Part shown: positions 8,899 through 18,479 of the stretch, piece after piece | Numbering within the stretch: position 1 is the first letter of the stretch | How the letters are laid out: each line of letters opens with the position of its first letter | Assembly: GCF_012927645.1 (NCBI RefSeq) | Contig: NZ_JABBMT010000020.1 | Coordinates: forward strand, 1-64,000 | DNA: 64,000 nt | Direction: 5' to 3' | Origin: Pseudoalteromonas arctica | Lineage (GTDB): Bacteria; Pseudomonadota; Gammaproteobacteria; Enterobacterales; Alteromonadaceae | The notes under the pieces: model-generated | The model's database searches: none | Seen by the model: only the letters and a program-made list of their open reading frames with translations | Told to the model about the DNA's origin: nothing | Program-made: the position numbers and the translations under genes

Positions 8899-10263
8899 AT
8901 GGTTTTATGGCATCCACTAAAAACCGCTATCGAACGCAGCCCTAGCGGCAATAAAAAAATCAATGCTGCGCCGCCGCTTATTTTATGTTGCAGCTTTTTG
9001 ATATTGATCGCACTGGGGGCTTTAGCATTAAAGCTGCCTTTTGCCACTAATGAACCTATTTCGTGGATACAAAGTGCCTTTACTGCAACATCGGCGGTAA
9101 CCGTCACCGGATTAGTTGTGGTAGATACAGGCTCCGCATTTACGCCTTTTGGCCAAGGGGTGATCGCGCTATTAATTCAACTTGGTGGTTTGGGTTTGAT
9201 GACATTTGCAGTGGTAACCTTGCTAGCACTGGGTAACAAAGTTGGCTTTATTCAAAAAACAGTGACTAAAGCCGCTTTTAATCAAACAGATACATCAACA
9301 CTTTTGAGTACGGCAAAATCAGTGCTGCTTTTTGCCATCATTGTAGAGTCACTCGGTGTTGTTATTTTAACTCTGTACTGGCTCCCAGAGCTGGGCTTAC
9401 AAACTGGCTTTTTTCAGGCACTATTTTATACCATTAGTGCATTTAATAATGCGGGATTTGCGCTTAGCCCTGATAGCCTGATGCAGTATGTTGACGATCC
9501 CGTGATCAATTTCACTATTACTGGTTTGTTTATTATCGGTGGCCTAGGTTTTACAGTACTCATGGATGTGTATAAAGCAAAACGTTGGGCAGCCCTTAGT
9601 ACCTATAGTAAGTTGATGCTGCTCAGCACGGCTATCATTAATATTGTCGCGCTGGTGCTGATTTACGTTATTGAATATGACAATCCAAAAACACTGCAAC
9701 CCTTGTCAGAAGCTGGTAAATGGCTAGCTGCTTGGTTTCAAGCCGTAACACCGCGTACAGCGGGTTTTAATACCATTGCTATAGAAGAACTAAGAAATGC
9801 CAGTAGCGCATTAATAATGATGCTAATGTTTATTGGTGGCGGCTCTTTAAGTACTGCCAGCGGTATTAAAGTGGTTACTTTTGTGGTGTTGATTTTAGCC
9901 ACTTACAGCTACTTACGCCGCGATAAAGGCGTTACTGTGTTACGCCGAGAAATCGACAAAGAAGCTGTTTATAAAGCACTGGCTTTAACCCTTGTTTCAG
10001 CGGGTATAACATGGCTGGCTATTTTTACGTTACTAATTGTTGAAGATGCGCCTTTTTTAGATGTCGCCTTTGAGGCTGTGTCTGCACTTGGCACTGTAGG
10101 GTTGTCGCGGGGTTTAACTGCTTCTCTTTCGCCACTAGGCGAATTTATCATTATGTTTTTAATGTTTATGGGAAGAATTGGCCCCTTAACCATTGCCTAC
10201 TTTTTAGCGAGTCCTCGCTGTAGGAAACTAAGGTATCCAAGCGCACCATTATCGATTGGCTAA
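8899..10263 (+). CDS. ktrB: KtrB-type potassium uptake channel subunit
   Basis: This 454-aa inner-membrane protein is the ion-translocating subunit. The four pore-loop motifs with selectivity Gly residues are visible in order: AVTVTGLVVVD, SAFNNAGFALS, TPRTAGFNTI and SALGTVGLSRG. At least eight hydrophobic segments surround them, as expected for four M1-P-M2 repeats. It works with KtrA; Ktr systems commonly need Na+ as co-ion. It begins 2 bases after the ktrA stop with no clear own ribosome site, consistent with translational coupling. A 9-bp hairpin follows the stop. Confidence 0.93.
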   Translation: MVLWHPLKTAIERSPSGNKKINAAPPLILCCSFLILIALGALALKLPFATNEPISWIQSAFTATSAVTVTGLVVVDTGSAFTPFGQGVIALLIQLGGLGLMTFAVVTLLALGNKVGFIQKTVTKAAFNQTDTSTLLSTAKSVLLFAIIVESLGVVILTLYWLPELGLQTGFFQALFYTISAFNNAGFALSPDSLMQYVDDPVINFTITGLFIIGGLGFTVLMDVYKAKRWAALSTYSKLMLLSTAIINIVALVLIYVIEYDNPKTLQPLSEAGKWLAAWFQAVTPRTAGFNTIAIEELRNASSALIMMLMFIGGGSLSTASGIKVVTFVVLILATYSYLRRDKGVTVLRREIDKEAVYKALALTLVSAGITWLAIFTLLIVEDAPFLDVAFEAVSALGTVGLSRGLTASLSPLGEFIIMFLMFMGRIGPLTIAYFLASPRCRKLRYPSAPLSIG

Positions 10264-10270
10264 TCAACCT

Positions 10271-10303
10271 GAGCTCGGGATCAGTTATTGTTAGCCCGAG
10301 CTC
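10271..10303 (+). terminator. Hairpin after ktrB
   Basis: GAGCTCGGG at 10271-10279 pairs perfectly with 10295-10303 across a 15-base loop. The following GCATATTTTA is a poor T tract, so termination is plausible but not certain. Confidence 0.5.
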
Positions 10304-10362
10304 GCATATTTTACTAGGCGATTATTTTACTAGACGATAATAACAACTGCATCAGTTAAAAA

Positions 10363-10689
10363 CTAAATGCCCGCCAATTCACGCTCAGTTATACACTCCC
10401 CTGACGCCATTTCAAATTCGCGGCAAACCAGTGGGCGGTTTTCATAAATAGAGCACATTAAGGTGTTTCGATCGAGCGCTTGGCACCAACCATCATCGGC
10501 GCGTTTCATAACCTCGCTCCCCCATTTATCATATTCAATATAATGAAACGGCACACCAGTATCAGTCACTATGCGCACTTCCAACTGACAACAACATGCT
10601 TGGCAGTTAGCACAGGTAACCGGCTCCGGTGCGTTAGTAACTGTTTCAATAGGAATTATATTGTCTATGGGGATAACGGTTTGAGGCAT
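10363..10689 (-). CDS. YkgJ-family cysteine cluster protein
   Basis: This 108-aa protein carries the family cysteine pattern: CANCQACCCQ near residue 22 and, further on, WCQALDRNTLMCSIYENRPLVCREF. The cysteines probably chelate zinc or iron (Pfam CxxCxxCC family). It is cytosolic, with no signal peptide. The biochemical role of the family is not established. It sits alone between ktrB and the recQ-like gene. Confidence 0.85.
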   Translation of the reverse strand: MPQTVIPIDNIIPIETVTNAPEPVTCANCQACCCQLEVRIVTDTGVPFHYIEYDKWGSEVMKRADDGWCQALDRNTLMCSIYENRPLVCREFEMASGECITERELAGI

Positions 10690-10736
10690 AGCAGCTTACT
10701 AAAATAATGTTAGCCGCTTAGCATACACGAGCAAAA

Positions 10737-12686
10737 CTAACGCGCCAGTAGTTTCGCTTTTATTTCATTATAGCGTTGCTGTTCGCACAAACCAAAGCCA
10801 CTGAGTTGGCGTACTTTATTGCGGGCAAATAACGGCATACTCATTCCCGCTAAAAAACGGCATTGGGTTTCAATACCTATATTATGTATACCTTTATTGA
10901 CTAGGTGACTAAGTAACTCATCAACCTTTTGATAAATTACAGCATCGTCAACAAAACGATGCTCTAATGAATACTCAAGTGTTACAGCTTGGTCTCTACA
11001 TACTGAGCAATGCCCGCATTGCTGTGGCGCTTGATGGTCGTCAAAATAACGAGCTAGGTTATAGCTTAAACAGCTTTTCAGCTCAAAAAAGCGAATAAGT
11101 GCGGCAATACGTTTGATCTCTGCTTGCTCTTTATCAACAAAATAACTGTGTAATTGCTGAGTCAGATCAGGGTTATTGATCACCTCATTATGTACTTGAT
11201 AGACTTGGGTAATCCGTTTGGTTTCCAGCGCAATTAAATTCTTCTCAGCTAAATAATCAAGCGCTGCAACAACGCGTTTTCTATCAACTTGAGCTGCTTG
11301 AGTTAGAGTATCAAAATTAAGTGTACCCCAGATTTTTTTAAACTGGGTATGGCTAAATATTAACTGTAAAAATGCTTGGCGTGCCGTATCAAAATGGCTA
11401 AGTAAAGCGGCTTTATCAACCAAAAATTTATATTTAAAATCAGCGTAGTATGCATAAAGTGGGGTGATCGCGCCTTGCATTTCTAGTTGTACTAACAAGG
11501 TTTTAAGCGCTAATTGGCGAATATTACTATCACTTGAAAGGCTGTATTCTTGCATTTCCCATTGTTGATTGTCTTTTTGATGGTCACTTAGATGCTGACG
11601 AATATCGTTGATCACATGTTCGATGCCACTAAGCTCTGGGGTATCGCCATAAACAAAGTTTTCAACCGTGTTTAAGCCATCTAAATTAGCTAAGGTAAAG
11701 CACTGCGATGGTTGTCCATCTCGCCCCGCACGACCAATTTCTTGGCTATAGTTTTCAATCGACTTTGGTAAATCGTAATGAATTACAAAACGGATATCTG
11801 ATTTGTCCACCCCCATACCAAACGCAATCGTGGCCACCACAACATTAATTTTACCCGCTATAAAATCATCTTGGATACCATAACGCAGGGTATCTTCAAG
11901 CCCAGCATGATAAGCCACAGCGTGTAAGCCTTGGCGGCTAAGCGCTTCAGCGACTTGCTCTGCACTATGTTGTAAGGTCACATAAATAATCCCTGGGCCC
12001 GTTTGCTCGCGCACAATATTAGCCAATGTATTTGCTTTATCAGCGCTTTTCACGCTGAGTATCGATAAGTCTAAATTAGCTCGATAAAACCCAGTTTGTA
12101 CAATACACTCAGGCGCAATTGCAAAACGTTCACTCATATCACGCTTTACTTTTTTAGTGGCGGTGGCCGTTAATAATAATACCAAGGGAATATTGAGCTC
12201 ATCACGATAGCGCGGTAACTTTAAATAATCAGGCCTAAAGTTATGGCCCCATTCAGAAATACAGTGTGCTTCATCAACCACCAGCATTGAAATAGCCACT
12301 TGATTAATAAATTCGCGAAATCGCTCGTTTTTAAAGCGCTCTACCGACACCATTAAAATTTTCACTTTACCGGCACGCACATCGCTCATTACTGTATGAC
12401 TTTGCTCTGTGGTTTGACTCGAATCAAGGCTAGCGGCATAAATTCCTTTATTATTTAAAAAACCAATTTGGTCCTTCATCAGCGCAAGTAATGGCGAAAC
12501 AACCAGCGTTAGATTAGGTAAATGTAATGCGGTTAACTGATAACACAATGACTTACCAGATCCAGTAGGAAAAATTGCCAATGATGATTGGTTATTTAGC
12601 AGTTGTTCTATGGTTTGCTGCTGACCTTGGCGAAATTGACTAAAACCAAAGTGTTGCTCAAGTGAAGAAACTATCGATCCGCTCAT
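10737..12686 (-). CDS. RecQ-family ATP-dependent DNA helicase
   Basis: A superfamily-2 3'-5' DNA helicase of 649 aa. Motif I is FPTGSGKSLCYQ, motif II is VVDEAHCISEWGHNFRPDY, and motif VI is YSQEIGRAGRDGQPSQC. A Cys zinc site follows in the RQC region (CLSYNLARYFDD, then CGHCSVCRD). The C-terminal end has a short RecQ-C-like region rather than a clear HRDC domain, so this is a RecQ paralogue and I withhold the recQ symbol. I chose the ATG at 12686, with AAGGGAA before it, over the ATG at 12701, which would place the ribosome site inside the gene. Confidence 0.9.
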   Translation of the reverse strand: MSGSIVSSLEQHFGFSQFRQGQQQTIEQLLNNQSSLAIFPTGSGKSLCYQLTALHLPNLTLVVSPLLALMKDQIGFLNNKGIYAASLDSSQTTEQSHTVMSDVRAGKVKILMVSVERFKNERFREFINQVAISMLVVDEAHCISEWGHNFRPDYLKLPRYRDELNIPLVLLLTATATKKVKRDMSERFAIAPECIVQTGFYRANLDLSILSVKSADKANTLANIVREQTGPGIIYVTLQHSAEQVAEALSRQGLHAVAYHAGLEDTLRYGIQDDFIAGKINVVVATIAFGMGVDKSDIRFVIHYDLPKSIENYSQEIGRAGRDGQPSQCFTLANLDGLNTVENFVYGDTPELSGIEHVINDIRQHLSDHQKDNQQWEMQEYSLSSDSNIRQLALKTLLVQLEMQGAITPLYAYYADFKYKFLVDKAALLSHFDTARQAFLQLIFSHTQFKKIWGTLNFDTLTQAAQVDRKRVVAALDYLAEKNLIALETKRITQVYQVHNEVINNPDLTQQLHSYFVDKEQAEIKRIAALIRFFELKSCLSYNLARYFDDHQAPQQCGHCSVCRDQAVTLEYSLEHRFVDDAVIYQKVDELLSHLVNKGIHNIGIETQCRFLAGMSMPLFARNKVRQLSGFGLCEQQRYNEIKAKLLAR

Positions 12687-12949
12687 AATATTTCCCTTCA
12701 TTTATATTCCCTAATAAAGGAAATCATAGTTTGAAAATGCAATGTTTGCCATGGTAACTTTTTTTTGCTTTATTTTCTTGGCTTATCTATTTGTTCCCAT
12801 TAATTTTACTGACAAGTCGTGGGAAAAGGCGCATTATAAATGCGTTGCTTGAAAAGGTATTTTGAATATTTTTGTTCAGCTCAATACCTAAGTGTTCTAT
12901 ACGTTTTATCATAAGAGCATTTAGGTATAATTCTTTTGAGGGCAATGAA

Positions 12950-14254
12950 ATGATAACCACACATCCTAAAATCGTGATCATCGGTGGCGGTGCCGGTGGC
13001 TTAGAGCTGGCAACGCAATTAGGGCATAAACTAGGCAAGAAAAAACAAGCAGATATTCTATTAATTGATAAAAATCGCACCCATATTTGGAAACCTTTAC
13101 TGCACGAAGTGGCAACGGGTTCTATTGATGCCAATTTAGATGGCGTAGTTTACTCAGCCCATGCCGCGAAACACCATTACAACTTTCAACTGGGGACTTT
13201 CTGCGACCTCGATAACACCAATAAAACCATCACACTCAGTGCCTTTAATGACGAACTTGGCCATCAAATTTTACCACAGCGTACCGTTCATTATGACTAC
13301 TTGGTGATTGCCATCGGCAGCGTCAGTAACGACTTCAATACACCCGGAATTAAAGACCATTGCTTTTATCTTGATTCAAACCAACAAGCAGAACGCTTTC
13401 AACACGCGCTACTTGATAACTTTACTCGGTTACACCAAGACGACGACCCACAACATACGCTAAATATTGCTATTGTTGGTGGTGGTGCTACAGGCGTTGA
13501 ACTCTCAGCTGAGCTGTATCATGTTTCTGACTTATTAAAACTTTATGGTTTGACAAATATGTCAGCAAAGCGTTTACACATTCACTTAATCGAAGCAGGC
13601 CCACGTATTTTGCCCGCTTTACCAGAGCGTATAGCAAACTCAGCGAAAAGAGAACTACTAAAGCTTGGTGTTAAAGTTCGAGAAAACACCCAAGTAAAGC
13701 AGGCAACAAATCAGGGGTTCATCACTAAAGATGATGAACAGATCAATGCTGACATTATGGTATGGGCAGCGGGTGTAAAAGCCCCTGATTTTATTAAAGA
13801 GCTCGGGATTTTTGAACTAACTCGTAATAACCAAATCATGGTGAACGACTATTTGCAAAGTAATAACGATGACACCATTTTTGTATTAGGCGACTGTTGC
13901 GCGTTTACTCAAAAAGATGGCAAGTTAGTACCACCTCGTGCACAATCAGCTCACCAGATGGCACAATGTGTTGAAAAAAACTTAATTGCGACACTGCGCC
14001 AACAGCCATTAACTGGCTTTGAATACAGTGATCATGGTTCACTTGTCAATTTGTCACGCTACAGTACCGTGGGGAGCTTAATGGGAAATCTCACCAGTAA
14101 CAGCTTTTTTATTGAAGGCAAGATAGCCCGCTTTATGTATATCTCACTGTATCGCATGCACCAACGCGCTATCCACGGCAGCGCCAAAACCTTTGCATTA
14201 TGGATCAGCGAAAAAGTACTTAGGGTCGTTAGACCAAAAATGAAACTGCACTAA
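12950..14254 (+). CDS. ndh: Type II NADH:quinone oxidoreductase (NDH-2)
   Basis: This 434-aa flavoprotein passes electrons from NADH to quinone at the inner membrane face without pumping protons. The FAD-binding motif is IVIIGGGAGGLELATQLG at the N-terminus and the NADH-binding motif is IAIVGGGATGVELSAEL near residue 180. WAAGVKAPDF and FVLGDCCAF are typical FAD-contact blocks. The amphipathic C-terminal part probably anchors it to the membrane. The ATG at 12950 has TGAGGG 8 bases upstream; an ATG at 12872 in the same frame has no ribosome site. Confidence 0.93.
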   Translation: MITTHPKIVIIGGGAGGLELATQLGHKLGKKKQADILLIDKNRTHIWKPLLHEVATGSIDANLDGVVYSAHAAKHHYNFQLGTFCDLDNTNKTITLSAFNDELGHQILPQRTVHYDYLVIAIGSVSNDFNTPGIKDHCFYLDSNQQAERFQHALLDNFTRLHQDDDPQHTLNIAIVGGGATGVELSAELYHVSDLLKLYGLTNMSAKRLHIHLIEAGPRILPALPERIANSAKRELLKLGVKVRENTQVKQATNQGFITKDDEQINADIMVWAAGVKAPDFIKELGIFELTRNNQIMVNDYLQSNNDDTIFVLGDCCAFTQKDGKLVPPRAQSAHQMAQCVEKNLIATLRQQPLTGFEYSDHGSLVNLSRYSTVGSLMGNLTSNSFFIEGKIARFMYISLYRMHQRAIHGSAKTFALWISEKVLRVVRPKMKLH

Positions 14255-14323
14255 CCAACTGACAAGAGTAAGTGGAGCCGACGCTTCACTTACATACGTA
14301 GATCTAATTAAATAAAGATCTAA

Positions 14324-14388
14324 TTGACACCCATCTAGAAATTATTTATAAACTTGACACCCATTCAAAATATAAACTTGACACCCAT
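14324..14388 (+). repeat. Three REP-like TTGACACCCAT repeats left of the RAYT gene
   Basis: The 11-mer TTGACACCCAT occurs at 14324, 14354 and 14378; the last two share the longer unit ACTTGACACCCATTCAAAAT. The reverse complement occurs at 15611 on the other side of the transposase. RAYT enzymes are known to mobilise short palindromic REP units of this kind. The 310-bp gap 14255-14563 holds these repeats, a weak hairpin at 14269-14292, and nothing else I can identify. Confidence 0.65.
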
Positions 14389-14563
14389 TCAAAATAAAAA
14401 TGAAATTACAAACATCCTGATTGGGGCAATCAACCAAACAATTAAAACCTGTAGTTATTTTCAAAAAAGACTTTTATTAAAATGACAGGTAAATATTAGA
14501 CGTTTGCATTTTTAGGTATCAGAAAAACCTGAATTAATAAGTTATGTATTATTGGCTACTTTA

Positions 14564-15538
14564 TCACGCTAGTAATTTTTCACAATTCGTTAGATTCGTT
14601 CGTCGCTTAAAGTGCTGATGTTCACAAAACAGGTTTAACGACTCCGGTCTTCCAACAGCGCCGTGAAAAATGGTGGTAAATTTGCTGGTAACTTTCAACC
14701 AGTTTTCGGGGGTTATTTGCAACCTTTCAAGCAAAGGGGTTAGATCGGCGGCTATAAAACCTATTTTATCAGGACGAATATAGCGCCCAGTCACATCAAC
14801 AAGAGAAAGGTAGGAAGTTAGCTCAAAAGGTAAACCTTTCACCATATGCTGTGTTGTCATCCCTGAAAAACGTTGTAATGATTTGGGCTGTTTCCCTGCT
14901 GTGGCCGAAATAATACGCTTTTTAACACTCGTGAAATCTGAATTTTCCGGTGTGTCAGCAATACCTGCACGAACTGGGTTTAAATCAACATACGCCATAC
15001 ATGCTAATAATGCGGCTTCATCAAGTAAAGCTTGGGATTTGAACCGTCCCTCCCAAAATCGCCCCTTACAGTCATCTTCTTTATTTGCTTTTCGCGCTAT
15101 ATATTCATTCAAAGAGCGCATGAACCAGCTAATATCCATTAACCTTGAACGATATTGCGCAATACTATCTGTAACTATTTTCATCTCAAAAGACGCTAGC
15201 TTTTCACCTTTAGCAAAACGTCGTGTTAATTCAGAACCTTTAAAAACTTTATGCCAGCGAATTGCAACCGCTCTATCATTTACTCTTTCCGCCTTTTTAC
15301 TATCTACATACACTATAATATGAGTATGATTACTCATTACTGCATAAGCGCACACATCTATAAAAAAGAGTGATGCCAAACTCATTAGCTTATCTTCAAC
15401 CCATTTTCTACGGTGTTCATAACATTGACCCGTATATTCATCCACACCACACAAATAGGCACGTCTTACACATCGTGATATACAATGATAGTAGTGAGTG
15501 TCCATTAAACTGATTTGTCGATTTCTTGCAGTAGCCAT
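14564..15538 (-). CDS. REP-associated tyrosine transposase (RAYT, Y1/HUH)
   Basis: This 324-aa enzyme belongs to the IS200-like Y1 transposase superfamily. It has the HUH pair in MSNHTHIIVYV and the candidate catalytic tyrosine in LNEYIARKANK. The family block GRFWEGRFKSQALLDE with CMAYVDLNPVRAGIA is typical of the large RAYTs that are fixed in genomes and act on REP sequences. The ATG at 15538 has GAGG 5 bases upstream; an ATG 18 bases earlier has none. It has no IS-type terminal repeats of its own but is bracketed by inverted short repeats. Confidence 0.88.
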   Translation of the reverse strand: MATARNRQISLMDTHYYHCISRCVRRAYLCGVDEYTGQCYEHRRKWVEDKLMSLASLFFIDVCAYAVMSNHTHIIVYVDSKKAERVNDRAVAIRWHKVFKGSELTRRFAKGEKLASFEMKIVTDSIAQYRSRLMDISWFMRSLNEYIARKANKEDDCKGRFWEGRFKSQALLDEAALLACMAYVDLNPVRAGIADTPENSDFTSVKKRIISATAGKQPKSLQRFSGMTTQHMVKGLPFELTSYLSLVDVTGRYIRPDKIGFIAADLTPLLERLQITPENWLKVTSKFTTIFHGAVGRPESLNLFCEHQHFKRRTNLTNCEKLLA

Positions 15539-15610
15539 AAATACCTCAGATATCACGTTCCTTATAGAATACTAGTTCCTCATGGTAATACTGCAAATAT
15601 AGTCATTGTT

Positions 15611-15670
15611 ATGGGTGTCATTTAAGTTTGAATTACTACAATTACAATCGCCATTTATTAAGTGGGTGTC
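15611..15670 (-). repeat. REP-like repeats right of the RAYT gene (inverted)
   Basis: ATGGGTGTCA at 15611-15620 is the exact reverse complement of the core of the left-hand repeats, and a partial copy GGGTGTC lies at 15664-15670. With the left copies they bracket the transposase in inverted orientation. Confidence 0.6.
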
Positions 15671-15712
15671 TTTATTTTTTTCTTTATTTTTTTATTTGTT
15701 ATTTTGTATTAG

Positions 15713-16462
15713 TTACTCTGACTGTGCTGAGGCTATATGCTCATAACGGGCTAATATTTCATCATATTCACCTGAGCGCTTTATTTGCTCTAGCCCTTTA
15801 TTAAAGGAGGTTATTATATATTCAGCATTGGGGTGCTCTTTACTAATTCCAATATGAAGAGGGTGCTTAATTAAAGCTGGTTGCCAAATTGTTAGCTCTG
15901 TTGAGTAATCGTTTTTCTTCATTTCGAACCATGCCGCGTATTTATCAACCAGAGCAATATCAGCGCGATTCTTTCTTACATGCTCAAGACAACTATGAAC
16001 ATTAAGTAAAGGAACAATTGTCAGCCTATCAATTGACTGTAAATACTCATGATATCCGTAGCCTCTAATTATACTGATTGTTAAGCTTTCTAGGCTGTGA
16101 GAACCTTGATAATCAAGCTGCAACTTAGTATTACTAATGATGCTAAGTTCATTGGTAAAATAGGGCTGGCTAAATAAAATTGTTTGAGCACGACTTTCTG
16201 TCCACCATAATGCAGGGATCAAATCTATTTCATTATTTCCTAACATTCGCATTGCACGGCTGAATGGCGCTATTTTAATATCCAATGCAACCTTCTGGCT
16301 AGAAAATGCAGCACGTACAAGCTCAGCGGTCATACCCGTACCATCAGCAAATATGTAGGGAGGCCATTCATTATGAGCTCCTACTAAAGGCTGTGTTATT
16401 GCATTAGAAAGCGCAGCAGTACTTTGTATGTATAACAGCAAAATAATAAAAAATTTAGTCAT
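15713..16462 (-). CDS. Periplasmic solute-binding-like protein (SBP_bac_3)
   Basis: A secreted 249-aa protein of the amino-acid-binding type 3 fold. The signal peptide MTKFFIILLLYIQSTAALS decides the start at 16462. The mature part begins with the family opening VGAHNEWPPYIFADGTGMTAELVRAAF, and later blocks are IDLIPALWWTESRAQTILFS and ADIALVDKYAAWF. No ABC permease or ATPase genes are next to it, so it may be an orphan sensor-like binding protein, a class frequent in this group of bacteria. The ligand is unknown. An in-frame ATG at 16513 would break the signal peptide. Confidence 0.82.
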   Translation of the reverse strand: MTKFFIILLLYIQSTAALSNAITQPLVGAHNEWPPYIFADGTGMTAELVRAAFSSQKVALDIKIAPFSRAMRMLGNNEIDLIPALWWTESRAQTILFSQPYFTNELSIISNTKLQLDYQGSHSLESLTISIIRGYGYHEYLQSIDRLTIVPLLNVHSCLEHVRKNRADIALVDKYAAWFEMKKNDYSTELTIWQPALIKHPLHIGISKEHPNAEYIITSFNKGLEQIKRSGEYDEILARYEHIASAQSE

Positions 16463-16758
16463 AGCAACACGATACCTTTTATCATGCCTACCTAAAGATA
16501 CACAACAATACATTTACACTAGGAAAATCTGCGTAACTTAACTATTTAACCTGAGGCTTAATGGCAACCTGAACTTTGTTACTAAACCAGAACTCAACTG
16601 TTTAAGCTTAGACTACATTTGACTATATTATTTTCAATCTATAAAAAGTATTGCCTAAAATTAATAGCAAAAATCCTTATTATATATTTGTGTGGATTGT
16701 CTTCAAATTTAAATACTTTACCTGTAAGTTATAAAAAACCACATAAAGGAATGATGCT

Positions 16759-18264
16759 ATGACCGCGAAAACGCTGATTTTCAACTTTGATGGCACAGGT
16801 AGTGAGCCACGTGATGCTGAGCAGTTCAGCTCTGCGCATTTTAAGGAAGATGTAAGCATTTCGAATATCCTCAAACTTCATTTATTAATGGGTGGCCAAT
16901 TAAATAACGAGCCCGTTACTCCTTTTACTAATCAACTCAGCTTCTATTACCCAGGTATTGGAACCCAAGGCAGCCGGTTAAGGAGGTTCCTTAATCAATC
17001 TTTCGCACCACGCGATGACGATGTTGCCAGTATTTTAAATCATGCTATAAATGATTTTAAACACTACTACAAAGCTGGCGATACACTGTTACTCACAGGC
17101 TTTAGTCGTGGCGCTGCGTTAGCACGACGTTTTGCAAAGTGCTTAGAGCCGCTCATAGCTAATAATGTTTATTTATGCGTATTTGATACTGTGGCATCCA
17201 TTGGTTTCTCTAAAGTCACCAAAGCTACCCGAGGTGCTGAGCATGTTATTTTTGAAAACCATACTTTAGCGACCAATATAAGTCAGGCTCTGCATTGTGT
17301 GGCATTGGATGAAAAGCGTCGAGCTTTTGAGCCCACTCTTATAAATCATCAAAACAATGTACATGAAATATGGTTTTCAGGCGCTCACTCAGATATCGGT
17401 GGTGGCTATTATCGTGATGGACTGGCTGATATTTGCTTACGCTTTGCAATGGAATGGTTGCTTGAATTACCTGTAGCTTTATCTTTTTTAACTAGTCAAG
17501 CAATCGATTATGCATCGTTATTTCCAGCTGATCAAAACAGTTTTATCGCCCAAGATGATATGACCATCACCCCAGATCCTCTCGCGTTAAGCCACCAACA
17601 GAATTATTTTTGGCTTAATCCTTTATTTAAACTTATTGATCGTGAATGTACTGTGTTGGTTGATGATGAACAAAGTGAGCTGTTACCCATTATCCACCAC
17701 AGTGTTGCTAAACGTATCAATCAATTAACCAGCTATCGCCCTGAGTCTTTAAAAAACCTCAGTTATCAACTGTTGTATACAGATCAAAGTACATTGAATT
17801 TTAAAGGTTTATCTGCCCATATTGCTTTAAGAAATCAAAATATGTCGGTATTGAAGATTGGTCAAAGCCAAGATGTGTTGGTATATGCTTCTGAGCAATA
17901 CAATGCAACAGGACTCATGCTTGAACAAGGGGCGACTTATCGCTTTAGCCCTTACCCCGCACAATTATGGTATGACGATGGCGTAAAATGTGGGCCACAA
18001 GGTTGGCACCGAGATAACCTACAGTTAGGTGTAAAAGAGATCCCCATGGCATTACTCGAACCCTTTCGCCGTTTACCACATGCCAACTGGTTTGCCTTAA
18101 TTGGCGCTATTGCCCATAGCGATAATGATGCTTTTGAGATTGCCGATGGAGGGGAATTTAAAATGACTCACTCAGGAGAGTTTACGCCTTTTGCAAATGA
18201 TTTAATGCGTTTCTATGGCGCGAATGCTGGGCGTATAAAAATAAACGTGACTCGCCTTGGTTAA
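16759..18264 (+). CDS. DUF2235-type alpha/beta hydrolase
   Basis: This 501-aa protein starts TLIFNFDGTGSEP, the opening strand and Asp of DUF2235 proteins. It has the nucleophile elbow GFSRGAALARRFA (Ser of GxSxG) near residue 118 and the acid/His region WFSGAHSDIGGGY near 210. The fold is shared with Tle1-type phospholipases delivered by type VI secretion, but no VgrG, Hcp, PAAR or immunity gene is nearby and there is no signal peptide. The C-terminal 200 residues (QQNYFWLNPLFKLIDRE onwards) are not familiar. The ATG has AAGGA upstream. Substrate unknown. Confidence 0.8.
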   Translation: MTAKTLIFNFDGTGSEPRDAEQFSSAHFKEDVSISNILKLHLLMGGQLNNEPVTPFTNQLSFYYPGIGTQGSRLRRFLNQSFAPRDDDVASILNHAINDFKHYYKAGDTLLLTGFSRGAALARRFAKCLEPLIANNVYLCVFDTVASIGFSKVTKATRGAEHVIFENHTLATNISQALHCVALDEKRRAFEPTLINHQNNVHEIWFSGAHSDIGGGYYRDGLADICLRFAMEWLLELPVALSFLTSQAIDYASLFPADQNSFIAQDDMTITPDPLALSHQQNYFWLNPLFKLIDRECTVLVDDEQSELLPIIHHSVAKRINQLTSYRPESLKNLSYQLLYTDQSTLNFKGLSAHIALRNQNMSVLKIGQSQDVLVYASEQYNATGLMLEQGATYRFSPYPAQLWYDDGVKCGPQGWHRDNLQLGVKEIPMALLEPFRRLPHANWFALIGAIAHSDNDAFEIADGGEFKMTHSGEFTPFANDLMRFYGANAGRIKINVTRLG

Positions 18265-18479
18265 TTGTAACAGGCCGTGCAAACGGCCTATTAATGATAT
18301 TAAACTCTCACTATTTTGCACTTAAAGCGGCTTCAGCTTCAGCCAATATAACAAACTATTCATCGGCACTGTGTGCGACTAAGTGCTTACTACTATAAGC
18401 AACTATTTGGCGAAAACCTTTCAGGCACAGTAAAGCGTGCGCAGCTTTAGTGATATCAATTATACCTAGGAGCAGTTAA

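Noticed and set aside
16759-18264. Calling the DUF2235 gene a type VI secretion effector
   Set aside because: No VgrG, Hcp, PAAR, adaptor or immunity gene is present nearby, so only the hydrolase fold is supported.
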